From contig CAWBGG010000009.1 in the NCBI GenBank assembly GCA_963788205.1, forward strand, positions 620,001 through 684,000: 64,000 nucleotides of DNA. Reading direction: 5' to 3'. This document shows, piece by piece, positions 24,219 to 35,847 of the stretch. The translations under genes were made by a program, and so were the position numbers. Under the pieces are notes generated by a model. It ran no database searches. It had not been told where the DNA came from and worked only from the letters and a program-made list of their open reading frames with translations. The DNA is from CAVVMA01 sp963788205 (GTDB lineage: Bacteria; Desulfobacterota; Binatia; Binatales; Binataceae). Each line of letters starts with the position of its first letter. Position 1 is the first letter of the stretch.

Positions 24219-25271
24219 CTACTGGAACAACACCTCGCAGCCGGTGCCGGCGAGAGTGCCGTAGACGAAGCGGCGATCGGCGGCGCTCAGCGCCGCGTGC
24301 GCCTCGCGCAACCACTTGAGGCATTTGCCCTGGTAGGGGAACGGGCGCTGCGTCCATCTGCGCCCGTCGATCTCGCATTCTACCTGTGCGGCGTTGGCGG
24401 CCAGCGCCTGCGCATTCGCGATCAGGAACGGCACATAGACGCGGCCGATCTCGACCAAAAACGCGCGCAGCGTCGTGCCGATCGCGTCGCGCGAGATCCA
24501 TCCTGAATCGCCTGAATTGCCCGAATCGCCGGATTCGGCCACTTCGAGCCAGCTCAGGTCCTCCATCCACGAAACCCACGAGACCACGCGCGGGGCCTGC
24601 TCGGCCGCGATCGCGGCCGGAGTCGGATCGAACTGCGTGAGCTGACTCAATTGCCCGAACAGGCCGAAGTCGCCGGCGCCCGGCCGCTCGCCCATCAGGA
24701 AGTTTTGTCCGCCGGCCAGATGCGCGTCGAGCAGTCCCAACAGCCGCCGATAGCTGTCCTCGATGACACCCGCGGTGGCCGGGTTCGACCCCACCACGCC
24801 GAGGCGGCCGATTTGCCGGTCGGCGAACATGCGCGCCAGTCTGCCGGCCTGCTCAGGATGCAGCTTCAGGTCGCGATCCAGCGGCAACACGTGCGAGGCT
24901 TTGTGGATGTCCTGCGGGTAGCTCCATCGGTAATGGAACATTGGCTTGGTGAGCCATTCGTCGCCGTAGTCCTCGATCAATGCTTGCAGGAAGGCGAGCG
25001 CGGGATCGCGCGGCGCCATCGAGCGCTCGCGGAACATCGATTCGAGCCTGCCAATCTGGAAGGTCGAATCGATCATCGCCGTTTCCGGCCCGTCGCTGTC
25101 AGCGGGAAATACCAGCACCGGGATCAGCGCGACCGGCACCGCGGGGATGCCGGCGTCCCAGACCGAGCCTTGCAAGATCCAGCGGAACGGAATCCGCCGG
25201 TAGCGCAGCACCGCGCGCATCTTGCGCGAGTAAGGCGATCCGTAAGCGCCGACCAGCTTTAGTTCCTGCAT
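24219..25271 (-). CDS. Glutathione S-transferase-like protein
   Basis: A 350-residue protein with an N-terminal thioredoxin-fold half like GST (LVGAYGSPYSRKMRAVLRYRRIPF, IPVLVFPADSDG) and a helical C-terminal half including GERPGAGDFGLFGQLSQL, the GST-C N-capping region. At about 350 residues it is longer than usual because of a C-terminal extension of about 110 residues. A short ESGDSGNSGDSG linker joins the two and is encoded by 9-base tandem repeats at 24502-24538. The SPYS motif supplies a possible catalytic Ser/Tyr. Substrate unknown; detoxification is only the default family role. Confidence 0.78.
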   Translation of the reverse strand: MQELKLVGAYGSPYSRKMRAVLRYRRIPFRWILQGSVWDAGIPAVPVALIPVLVFPADSDGPETAMIDSTFQIGRLESMFRERSMAPRDPALAFLQALIEDYGDEWLTKPMFHYRWSYPQDIHKASHVLPLDRDLKLHPEQAGRLARMFADRQIGRLGVVGSNPATAGVIEDSYRRLLGLLDAHLAGGQNFLMGERPGAGDFGLFGQLSQLTQFDPTPAAIAAEQAPRVVSWVSWMEDLSWLEVAESGDSGNSGDSGWISRDAIGTTLRAFLVEIGRVYVPFLIANAQALAANAAQVECEIDGRRWTQRPFPYQGKCLKWLREAHAALSAADRRFVYGTLAGTGCEVLFQ

Positions 25272-25309
25272 GTTGCATCCATTATTCGTGGGGCTGCGCC
25301 CTCACTCGG

Positions 25310-25397
25310 CGAGCGACTTGCCGGCAAGCCGCTCGCCGACCTCTCCCCGTTCGCGCCGGTCTGCGGCGTGGCGGCTTTGCCGCCACGCCGCAGACCG
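25310..25397. repeat. Strong intergenic hairpin cluster
   Basis: In the 293-base gap upstream of the GST-like gene, 25357-25374 and 25380-25397 are perfect 18-bp inverted repeats (CGGTCTGCGGCGTGGCGG and complement) with loop CTTTG. A weaker palindrome centred on CTTGCCGGCAAG sits at about 25310-25336, and a CTCTCCCTCCGGGAGAG hairpin occurs at about 25431-25449. No open frame is convincing. Because both flanking genes read leftward, these structures fall in the 5' region of the GST transcript or act as a terminator for the sulfatase. Confidence 0.75.
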
Positions 25398-25564
25398 ACG
25401 CAGGAGAGGTGTGGGGCGGAGTCGCCTCCCTCTCCCTCCGGGAGAGGGCGAGCGGCGCGGCGTTTGCTCTTCTGTTGCAAACGCCGTGACGCGCGGGTCA
25501 GGGCGGCTCGAGATTCGCCGCCGGCGTCGGCCTCGAGCTGCCTCAAATCAATCCCCATGCCATC

Positions 25565-27145
25565 CTACGCGAAGGCGTCCACCGCGAGCTTCGGATTCCG
25601 CTCCGGCGGCAGATGGTCGTAGAGGTCGGCGATCAGATCGGACTTTCGTTTAGCGCAGCCCGCGTCGCTCCACAGGTTGCGCCATTGAAGCGGGTCTTCC
25701 GACAAATTGTACAGCTCGCCTTCGGTCCCGTCGTAGCGGATGTCCACAACCTTCACGTTGCCGCGCAGCATCGCCGGCACCTGATCGAGGTCGAATCCGT
25801 AGTCGCGGGTCGATTTCTCGTAGACCGTGCAGACCCATCCGTCGCGATAGATGGTCCGCAGATGCATCCCGAGCTGCTTGAACTGGCTGTCCCATTCGGT
25901 GAGCACGCGCTCGCGGCCCGAGCCCGGCGCGGTCGGCAATGGCTTGCCCTGCACCCAGTCGGGAATCGGGACCCCTGCGGCTGCGCAGAAGGTTGCGGCG
26001 AGATCGATCTGTCCGACCGGCGCGTGGATGTCGGCGTGCGGGACCTTCACAGCGGGCGCCGGCCGCCAGATGAGCGGAATCCGCATCAACGCGTCGATAT
26101 GATACGGCCCCTTGTAGAGCAGGCCGAAGTCGCCTTGAAGCTCGCCGTGATCGGTGGTGAAAAAGACGTCCGTGTTAGACTCCCATCCGCGTTCCGCGAC
26201 CCGCGCGAGCACGCGCCCGCAGGCTTCGTCGATCAGCTCGTTCTCAACGTGAACCATCGCGTTAACTTCGCGAATCTGGTTCTCGGTAAGCGTAGCCGGC
26301 ACGAAGGTGTTCGGGCCGCCCTCAAAGTTGCCGAACCGTCCCTCATACCATTCCAGCCAATGGCGCGGCTTCTGGGCGAGGATTTTCTCGATCTTGTCGC
26401 GCGATCCGGGGTAGCCGGCGGGCAGGTCGAGATCGCGCCAGTTGATCCGGCGCGCCTCCCTCTCGGGCGGATCCCAGGGATGATGCGGATCGGGAAAGCT
26501 CATCCAGACGAACCAGTTCTCTTTGGGATCGAGCGAGTTGAGGAACGCGAGCGTGCGATCGGCGACCCAATCGGTGTGATAGTTCTCACGCGAAATCGGG
26601 TTGTACTTGACCTCCGGCGCACCGGTGTCGCCGCCAGGTGCCGCGGAGAGCACCTGCGCGAATCCGGCGAGCGCCTCGGGATGGTTCTTCTGCAGCCACA
26701 GCGAGTAATGCCATCCGCCCAGCGGGACGTGCATCGCCAGTTCCATGCGCTCGAAGCCGCGGTAGGGACCGGTCGAGTTCTCGCGCGCCATCCGGTTCTC
26801 GAACCAGCGCCCCGCGAAATCCAGGGCCGGCTCGAAATGGGCTTTGCCGAGCAGCGCGGTGCGATAGCCGGCCTTTTCGTGCAGCCAGCCCGCGATACTC
26901 GGCGCGTCGGGCGGCAACGGCACGCCGTTGGCGACCACGCCGTGCGTGCGCACATACTGGCCGGTGATCATCGTCGAGCGCGCCGGCATGCACACCGTGT
27001 TCTGGTTGTGCGCGCGATGGTAATTGATGCCCGCCGCGGCCAGCCGATCGGCCACCGGGGTCCTGGCGATCTTGCCGCCGTTGCATCCCAGCGAATCGTA
27101 GCGCTGCTGATCGGTGGTGATGAAAAGAATGTTGCGGCCCATCAA
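25565..27145 (-). CDS. Sulfatase (alkaline phosphatase superfamily, formylglycine type)
   Basis: A 526-residue sulfatase hydrolysing sulfate esters or possibly phosphonate/choline-sulfate-like substrates. The nucleophile motif C-x-P-x-R is at Cys52 (VCMPARSTMITG), to be converted to formylglycine by a maturase. The N-terminal metal Asp is in FITTDQQR, GKAHF contains the conserved lysine/histidine, and TTDHGE in the second half completes the metal site. There is no signal peptide, so it is probably cytoplasmic, like choline sulfatase-type enzymes. No sulfatase-maturing radical SAM or FGE gene is nearby. The upstream Nudix gene ends 29 bases before this start. Confidence 0.9.
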   Translation of the reverse strand: MMGRNILFITTDQQRYDSLGCNGGKIARTPVADRLAAAGINYHRAHNQNTVCMPARSTMITGQYVRTHGVVANGVPLPPDAPSIAGWLHEKAGYRTALLGKAHFEPALDFAGRWFENRMARENSTGPYRGFERMELAMHVPLGGWHYSLWLQKNHPEALAGFAQVLSAAPGGDTGAPEVKYNPISRENYHTDWVADRTLAFLNSLDPKENWFVWMSFPDPHHPWDPPEREARRINWRDLDLPAGYPGSRDKIEKILAQKPRHWLEWYEGRFGNFEGGPNTFVPATLTENQIREVNAMVHVENELIDEACGRVLARVAERGWESNTDVFFTTDHGELQGDFGLLYKGPYHIDALMRIPLIWRPAPAVKVPHADIHAPVGQIDLAATFCAAAGVPIPDWVQGKPLPTAPGSGRERVLTEWDSQFKQLGMHLRTIYRDGWVCTVYEKSTRDYGFDLDQVPAMLRGNVKVVDIRYDGTEGELYNLSEDPLQWRNLWSDAGCAKRKSDLIADLYDHLPPERNPKLAVDAFA

Positions 27146-27174
27146 CTTCGACCTCCTGCGGACACGGTCCTAAT

Positions 27175-27759
27175 CTAATCGTCCTTGGGCTCGATGATTT
27201 CAAGCAGATCAAGCGTGATTCGGTAGGTCAGACCCCAGATTGTCTGCCCGCCGAAGTGAATCGCCGGGAACTTCATCGGGGTGCCGTCGGCGCGATTGAT
27301 CTCGTGTAGGCCGCGATAGCGCGGATCGAGCAGTGCGCTGATCGGTACGGTGAAGACCTCGGCGACTTCGCGCGGATCATGCCGGAGGCCGCGAGGCGCC
27401 GGGATTGCGCCGACGAACGGCGCGACCAGGTATCCGCTCAGAGTGGTGTTGTGGGCGGGAAGGAAGCCGAGCACATCGACGGTGCCGGGTTCGATGCCGA
27501 CCTCCTCGTGGGCCTCGCGCAGCGCGGTGTCCGCGAGGTGACGGTCGGCTCGCTCGACGCGCCCGCCGGGAAATGCGACCTGTCCCTGATGGCTGACGTT
27601 TTCGGAACGCCGGATGTAGAGCAGATGGCCTTCGCCGCCGCGCTCGAAGATCGGCACCAGGACCGCAGCGGCCTTGCCCTTGGGAATCGGTTGGCGCGCG
27701 CCGGGCTGGCCGAGCCTGCGGCGCAGGCGATCGAGATCGCGAGTGATTGAGCGCGCCAT
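27175..27759 (-). CDS. Nudix hydrolase, NudL/CoA-diphosphatase type
   Basis: A 194-residue Nudix protein. The Nudix box is GGRVERADRHLADTALREAHEEVGI (residues written here in two parts: GGRVERADRHLADTA and LREAHEEVGI), and the preceding RRSENVSHQGQVAFPGG is the extended motif of CoA pyrophosphatases (NudL/YeaB, LLTxRSxxLxxHxGQxxFPGG). It would hydrolyse CoA or acyl-CoA to phosphopantetheine and ADP, a sensible housekeeping activity in a genome rich in CoA-ester enzymes. ATG 27759 (MARSITRDLDRL) is preferred because GGGGACGG precedes it; two upstream in-frame starts exist. Confidence 0.85.
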   Translation of the reverse strand: MARSITRDLDRLRRRLGQPGARQPIPKGKAAAVLVPIFERGGEGHLLYIRRSENVSHQGQVAFPGGRVERADRHLADTALREAHEEVGIEPGTVDVLGFLPAHNTTLSGYLVAPFVGAIPAPRGLRHDPREVAEVFTVPISALLDPRYRGLHEINRADGTPMKFPAIHFGGQTIWGLTYRITLDLLEIIEPKDD

Positions 27760-27849
27760 GTCAAACCGTCCCCGGATCATCGTGCGCCGCCGCGCGCAGT
27801 GCAAGCTGCTGGAATTGGCCATGCGCTTGAGCCTAGGCTGAGCCCCGTG

Positions 27850-29266
27850 ATGCGGAATTTGATCACGAGCGCCGCAGACCGGATTCGCAACAGCCCGGCG
27901 GCGAAGCCATTTATCGCGACGCTGGTTATCGCCACGGTGGTGCGCGCGATCGAGCTCTATCTTCCGCCGCAGGTCTTCCCCGACACTTACGGCTACCTCT
28001 TTTTCGCCTTTCTCATCCGGAATTGGCGTTGGGGCTTCTACGACGGCCTTCGCACTCCCGTTTACCCGCTGTTTCTGATGTTCGCCGGATCGAACATCTA
28101 CGTTATCCGCTTGCTTCAGAACCTGCTCGGCATCGCGATCGTCGCGATGCTGTTCGCGATGGTCTACGGCCAGGACCCGCAGCGCCGGCTTTGCGATCGC
28201 CGCCGGCGTCGCCTACGGCCTGGACTTGAGTCAGCTCTCGCTCGAGCGCGCGATCCTGTCGGAAACGCTGTGCGCTTTCATGGTGACGCTGACGGTGATG
28301 GCGTTTCAACGAATGTTGCTGGAGCGGAACTTCGGACCGCGCGCGTGCGCGATCCTGGGCACGCTGGCCGCACTGACGGGCCTGACCCGGCCGCTTTATG
28401 CGTATCTGGCGCCGCTCTTATTTATCTTGCTTGTGATGCCATCCGCGCAGGTATCGGTAGCGCGCGGGGAACGGGTCCGGCGGCTCACATCGTTTGCCGC
28501 GCCCGCCGGAGGACTGCTGCTGGGGTGGTGCCTCTTCAATTGGATGAGCATCGGCTATTTCGGCCTGACGACCGAGATCGGACTCTCGTTACTCAATCAT
28601 AGTGGCGCATTCATCGAGCTGGCGCCCGACAAGTACGCCGCCATCCGCGATCCCTTTCTCAAGTCCCGTGCGATAAACGGAGGATCGCAGGTGAACGCGT
28701 ACTTCGGAGCGCAGGACGAGATGTTGAAGCGAACGGGCTACACCCAATTGCAACTGATGAGCGCGCTGACGAAGATGTCGCTCGAATTGTTCGCGGCGCA
28801 TCCGATTCTATATGCGAAAGGGGTGATCGCCGGGTGGCTGGGGTTTTGGCGGCCACCGCTGCCCAGATGGAGGCCATTCTACGCCGGCTCGGTGGAGGAC
28901 GCGTTGCAAGCTCCGGCACCCGCCGATGACGCCCCGGAACGCGCGCTCGCGAGGACCGGCAATCGAGAGATCCGGGCGCTGGTGTGGGTCAACCTGATGT
29001 TCCTGGCGTCCGCGGCCTGGCTCGCGGTGCGTTTCGCGATGGGCAGAGAGCCGTGGGGATTCGATCTATCGGTGATCACGATCGTGCTGGCCGCCGCGCT
29101 GTTTCAGGCGATGGTCGAGTTCGGCGACGCTTCACGCTTCTCCGCGCCGACCGCCCCGCTGGTCCTTTACACGGTGGCGGTATCGGGCTGGCGGTTGCTG
29201 GCCGCCTCCAGAGCCGGGGCGGGAGTCGGAGCATCGGTCGGCGCGGGCCCGCGATGCGTCATCTGA
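27850..29266 (+). CDS. Polytopic membrane protein, GT-C glycosyltransferase-like, frameshifted as read
   Basis: A membrane protein of about 470 residues with many hydrophobic spans, similar along its length to the protein encoded next. The N-terminal part (SPAAKPFIATLVIATVVRA, VFPDTYGYLFFA with an Asp in the first extracytoplasmic loop, GLRTPVYPLFLMF, RLLQNLLGIA) recalls GT39/ArnT-type GT-C enzymes. Near 28180 the frame shifts; the continuation (AIAAGVAYGLDLSQLSLERAIL, split: AIAAGVAYGLDL, SQLSLERAIL) runs to 29266. The paralogue's intact frame locates the break precisely. Donor and acceptor are unknown; polyprenyl-phosphate sugar is the family norm. Confidence 0.72.
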
Positions 29267-30621
29267 TCACGACCGACGTGCGCCGCTTGTACGAGAGTCC
29301 GGCGGCGAAACCTTTTATCGCGGTGATTGCGGTCGCCGCCGCGGCACGTCTGGTCACTATGACTTTGCCGCCGTTCCTCTACCCGGACAGTGACGGCTAC
29401 ATCATACTCTCGCGGCAGCTCCTGACGTTGAATCTTCGCGGCTACGATGGTCACCGCACGCCCGTCTACCCGATCTTCCTGCTGCTGGGCGGGTTGAACC
29501 TCCAGGTCGTCCGCGTGATGCAGAATCTGCTTGGTATCGCGACGGCCGCGATGCTGTTCGCGATGGTCTATCGCAGCACGCGGAGCGCCGCCGCCGCGTT
29601 GGCGGCCGGTCTTGCCTATGGCCTGGACATCAGCCAACTCTCGTTCGAACAACTCATCCTGACCGAAACGCTCTGCGCCTTCATGGTGACGTGGTCGGCG
29701 TTGGCCCTTCAGCGAACGATGATGGAAAAAAGATCGGGATGGCGCGAGTACGCGGTGCTTGGCACGCTCGTTGGCCTGACCGCCCTTACCCGTCCGCTGT
29801 ACGCCTACCTCGCGCCTTTGTACCTCCTGATTTTGGCCATGATCAGCCGGCGAGAGCGTGCGCCACTTGGGCAAGCAGCGTTGCGGCTGGGGTCATTTGC
29901 CGCTCCCGCGGGAGCACTGGTGCTCGGATGGTGCATGCTAAATTGGGTGAACGTTCACGATTTCAGTCTCGCAACGTTCAGGGGATACGGGATGAGCAAT
30001 GTGTGCGGGGCTTTTGTCGAGCTGGCGCCCGACAAATACGCCTTCATCCGCGATCCCTATCTCAAGACGCGCGCGAAACAGATCGCGACCACCGGGACCC
30101 ACGCGATGACGATCTTCTATGCGATTCCGGAGATCGAGGCCCGCATCGGCTACTCCGGCTTCCAGCTCTCGCGCGATCTCGCCGCGATGTCGGTCGAGTT
30201 GTACATCCATCATCCGATGCTCTACGCGCAATGGGTCGCGCGCGGGTGGATGAGGTTCTGGCGGCCGCCGCGCTATGGGCAAGCGCGGTCGCCCGGCCCG
30301 GCTTTGGAGTCAGCCTATCGCGCGCTGTGGCCGGTCGAGTCCGTGGCATTGCGGGGCGTCAACCTGATGTTTCTGCTCTCCGCCTGCCTGCTGATCGCGG
30401 ACTTGTTCCTGCGCCGGTCGATGCCGGCCTTCGATCTGTGCGCCGCCGCGATCGTGCTGGTGGCCTCGGTACTTCAGGGAATGATGGACTTCGGTGAAAA
30501 CGCCCGCTATTCGGTGCCGACGGCTCCGCTCGTGCTCTATGTGGTCGTGGTGACCGCGTGGCGCATTCTGACGGTCGCTCCTCGCGCGGCCGGCTCGCGG
30601 CTGCAAGAGCGAGCGCCCTGA
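29254..30621 (+). CDS. Polytopic membrane protein, GT-C glycosyltransferase-like
   Basis: A 455-residue paralogue of the preceding gene, overlapping it by 13 bases, with an intact frame. Shared landmarks are ESPAAKPFIAV, FLYPDSDGYI (Asp pair in the first outer loop), GHRTPVYPIFLL, VMQNLLGIATAAMLFAMVY, ALTRPLYAYLAPL, FVELAPDKYAFIRDPYLKTRA and FRPP-like WRPPRYG. About ten hydrophobic spans are visible. A soluble domain of roughly 100 residues lies after the ELAPDKYAFIRDP segment. Family GT-C assignment rests on topology and the acidic first loop only. The thiI gene follows after 7 bases, perhaps by readthrough rather than functional linkage. Confidence 0.75.
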   Translation: MRHLITTDVRRLYESPAAKPFIAVIAVAAAARLVTMTLPPFLYPDSDGYIILSRQLLTLNLRGYDGHRTPVYPIFLLLGGLNLQVVRVMQNLLGIATAAMLFAMVYRSTRSAAAALAAGLAYGLDISQLSFEQLILTETLCAFMVTWSALALQRTMMEKRSGWREYAVLGTLVGLTALTRPLYAYLAPLYLLILAMISRRERAPLGQAALRLGSFAAPAGALVLGWCMLNWVNVHDFSLATFRGYGMSNVCGAFVELAPDKYAFIRDPYLKTRAKQIATTGTHAMTIFYAIPEIEARIGYSGFQLSRDLAAMSVELYIHHPMLYAQWVARGWMRFWRPPRYGQARSPGPALESAYRALWPVESVALRGVNLMFLLSACLLIADLFLRRSMPAFDLCAAAIVLVASVLQGMMDFGENARYSVPTAPLVLYVVVVTAWRILTVAPRAAGSRLQERAP

Positions 30622-30628
30622 GCCCGCG

Positions 30629-31807
30629 ATGCGTTACCTGATCGGCCGCTATCACGAGATCAATTTGAAGGGGCGCAATCGATGGCGCTTCGTGGAGCAG
30701 CTCAAGCAGAACGTGAAGACCCTTTTTTCCGACTGCGGGATCGGCGCGATTCGCGGCGAAGGACCGCGGATGATCGCCGAGCTGCCCGACGGCCTCGACG
30801 ACGCGATCGTCCGGGAGCGCGCCGGGCTGATCTTCGGGCTGCAGAACTTCTCGATCAGCCGGCCGGTGCCGCTCGAAATCGGGGCGCTCAAGGCCGCCGC
30901 GATCGAGGCCGCACGCGGGCAACAAACCGCCCGCAGCTTCAGGATCCGCACCAAGCGCTCGGACAAACGCTTCGCGCTCAGCTCGCTCGAAATCGATCGT
31001 GAGACCGGCGCGGCGGTGAAAGAAGCCACCGGATTGGCGGTCGATCTCGACCATCCCGACCTGACGATCGCGATCGAAGTGATGCCCAACGTGGCCTACA
31101 TTGCGGCGCAAAAATATCCCGGCGCGGGCGGCCTGCCCGCCGGGATCGGCGGGCGTGGGATGGCGCTGCTGTCGGGCGGAATCGACTCGCCGGTGGCGGC
31201 GTACCGGATGATGCGGCGCGGGATGCATCTGGACTTCGTGCACTTTCACAGCGTGCCGCTGCTCTCCGGCGCGAGCCGCGACAAGGCGGCCGAGCTGGCG
31301 GCCCATCTCACGCGCTTTGAGGGACACTCGACGCTGGCGCTGGTTCCGTTCGCGGACGTGCAGCGCGAGATCGTGAGCCGGACCACGCGCCCGCTGCGCG
31401 TGGTGCTCTACCGGCGCTTCATGATGCGCATCGCGTGCGCGCTCGCGGGCCGGATCGGCGCGCGCGCGCTAGTCACCGGCGAGAGTCTCGGCCAGGTTGC
31501 GTCGCAGACGCTGGAGAACATGTGCGTGATCGAGCGCGCGTCGTCATTGCCGATCTTGCGGCCGCTGGTCGGGATGGACAAGAACGAGATCGTCGACCAG
31601 GCCCGCAAGCTCGGCACCTTCGAGACCTCGATCGTTCCGGATCAGGACTGCTGCACGCTGTTCGTCCCGCCCCATCCGGAGACCCACGCCGATCTCGCCG
31701 AGGTCGAAGCCGTCGAGTCGCGGTTCGAGGTGGAAAAGATGGTCGCCGACGCGCTCAGCCGGATCGAAGTGATGCGCCAGTCCTTCCCCCCGCGCCGGGA
31801 CGGTTAA
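30629..31807 (+). CDS. thiI: tRNA 4-thiouridine synthase ThiI (no rhodanese domain)
   Basis: A 392-residue ThiI that makes s4U8 in tRNA and in some bacteria relays sulfur to thiamine synthesis. The N-terminal ferredoxin-like domain (RYHEINLKGRNRWRF) and THUMP region (to about 165) are followed by the PP-loop LSGGIDSPVAAYRM (SGGIDS at 182-187), GESLGQVASQTLENM and a late QDCCTLF. The C-terminal rhodanese domain of the E. coli enzyme is missing, so sulfur transfer probably goes direct from a cysteine desulfurase to the CC pair, as in Gram-positive ThiI; that is inference. Convergent with uvrA, only 2 bases between stop codons. Confidence 0.93.
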   Translation: MRYLIGRYHEINLKGRNRWRFVEQLKQNVKTLFSDCGIGAIRGEGPRMIAELPDGLDDAIVRERAGLIFGLQNFSISRPVPLEIGALKAAAIEAARGQQTARSFRIRTKRSDKRFALSSLEIDRETGAAVKEATGLAVDLDHPDLTIAIEVMPNVAYIAAQKYPGAGGLPAGIGGRGMALLSGGIDSPVAAYRMMRRGMHLDFVHFHSVPLLSGASRDKAAELAAHLTRFEGHSTLALVPFADVQREIVSRTTRPLRVVLYRRFMMRIACALAGRIGARALVTGESLGQVASQTLENMCVIERASSLPILRPLVGMDKNEIVDQARKLGTFETSIVPDQDCCTLFVPPHPETHADLAEVEAVESRFEVEKMVADALSRIEVMRQSFPPRRDG

Positions 31808-31809
31808 TC

Positions 31810-34641
<2,832 letters not shown>

Positions 34642-34659
34642 CGCCGTGCGCTGCCTTTC

Positions 34660-35733
34660 CTACGCGCCTTGCCGCGCGGCCGTCGCGCGGACCGCCGGCC
34701 TGGCGACTACATTACGATGCGAGCTGGCGCGCGACGCGTACTCTATCGCGGCGATCATGCTTCGTGGGTCGGCTTGCCCGGTGCCCGCGAGGTCGTAGGC
34801 GGTGCCGTGATCGGGCGAGGTGCGGACGAACGGAAGTCCCAGCGTGATATTGACCGCCCGATCAAACTCCAGGGTCTTGAGCGCGATCAACCCCTGGTCG
34901 TGATACATTGCGACCGCCGCGTCGAAGCCGAATTTGCCGCCCGGCCGGATGAAAGCGGTGTCGGGCGCGAGCGGCCCGTAGGCGTCGATTTGCTCGCGCT
35001 GCGCCCGCTTGATCGCGGGCGCGATCGCGCGGATTTCCTCGTCGCCGAACAATCCGTTCTCGCCCGCGTGCGGGTTGAACCCCAGCACGCCGATCCGTGG
35101 ATGCCTGATTCCCATCCGCTCGCGCAGATGCGCCTGGAGCAGCCGGATCGTATCGAGCACGGCCTGTGCGTTCAGCGCGCGCGATACCTTGCCCAAAGCC
35201 ATGTGGACCGTCACCAGCGCGAGGCGAAGCTGGTCGCCCGCGAACATCATGCGCCAGAGCCTCACACGGCTGAGCGCGGCAAGCAACTCCGAATGACCGG
35301 GAAAGTGATGGCCCGCGCGGTTGAGCCATTCCTTGTTGATCGGCGCGGTCACGACCGCGTCGGCCTCGGCCCGCAGCGCCATCTGCGTGGCCACGACAAT
35401 ATAACGATATGCGGCGTCTGAGCCCTCGACGCTGCCTCGGCCGGGAACGATTGCGCGGTGCGCGAGCTTGCCGACGCTGAGCACGCGAAGACCGCCGCTG
35501 AGCCCGGCGCCGTTCGCCGCTCCGTCAAAGGGCTCGGGCACGCCGCCGAGCCGGTGCGCCGCTTGCCGCATCGCTTCGAGGTCGCCGACCACGAGCAATT
35601 CCGGCACGAGCAATTCCGGATTGCCACGCGAGCGCATCATCGCTGCCGCGGCCTTGAGGATTACCTCGGGACCGACCCCGGCCGGATCGCCCATCGTGAT
35701 CGCGATCGGCGCGAGGGGTTTTCGACGGCTCAT
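34660..35733 (-). CDS. pdxA: 4-hydroxythreonine-4-phosphate dehydrogenase
   Basis: Oxidises 4-phosphohydroxy-L-threonine in de novo pyridoxal phosphate synthesis. ITMGDPAGVGPEV at the N-terminus and the three metal-binding histidines in HHFPGHSE, AMYHDQGL and SPDHGTAYD are diagnostic; NKEWLNRAGH and FNPHAGENG also fit. Length 357 is slightly above typical. A 15-base tandem duplication at 35591-35620 makes the protein read PELLVPELLV near residues 40-49, probably a tolerated insertion in a surface loop. The start codon lies 7 bases from MITE-like copy B. Confidence 0.95.
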   Translation of the reverse strand: MSRRKPLAPIAITMGDPAGVGPEVILKAAAAMMRSRGNPELLVPELLVVGDLEAMRQAAHRLGGVPEPFDGAANGAGLSGGLRVLSVGKLAHRAIVPGRGSVEGSDAAYRYIVVATQMALRAEADAVVTAPINKEWLNRAGHHFPGHSELLAALSRVRLWRMMFAGDQLRLALVTVHMALGKVSRALNAQAVLDTIRLLQAHLRERMGIRHPRIGVLGFNPHAGENGLFGDEEIRAIAPAIKRAQREQIDAYGPLAPDTAFIRPGGKFGFDAAVAMYHDQGLIALKTLEFDRAVNITLGLPFVRTSPDHGTAYDLAGTGQADPRSMIAAIEYASRASSHRNVVARPAVRATAARQGA

Positions 35734-35740
35734 CGCGATT

Positions 35741-35847
35741 CTAGTGGCGTTCCAACTTGTGGTTCCGAATTGTGGCTAGCCATGCGCTTTTCCCGCTCGC
35801 TCATCCGAACCGCCTCTCTTAGGCGCAAATAGTTGGAACGGCACTAG
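35741..35847. mobile_element. MITE-like palindromic repeat, copy B
   Basis: A 107-bp element with 16-bp terminal inverted repeats: CTAGTGGCGTTCCAAC at 35741-35756 and GTTGGAACGGCACTAG at 35832-35847, one mismatch. Its reverse complement aligns with copy A (8790-8918) across both termini, the block ATTTGCGCCTAAG, GGCGGTTCG, ATGAGCGAGC and GCGCATGGC; it lacks about 22 central bases of A. No coding capacity. It fills the surA-pdxA gap, and the surA-like stop TAG (complement of 35844-35846) lies in its right terminus. Confidence 0.8.
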
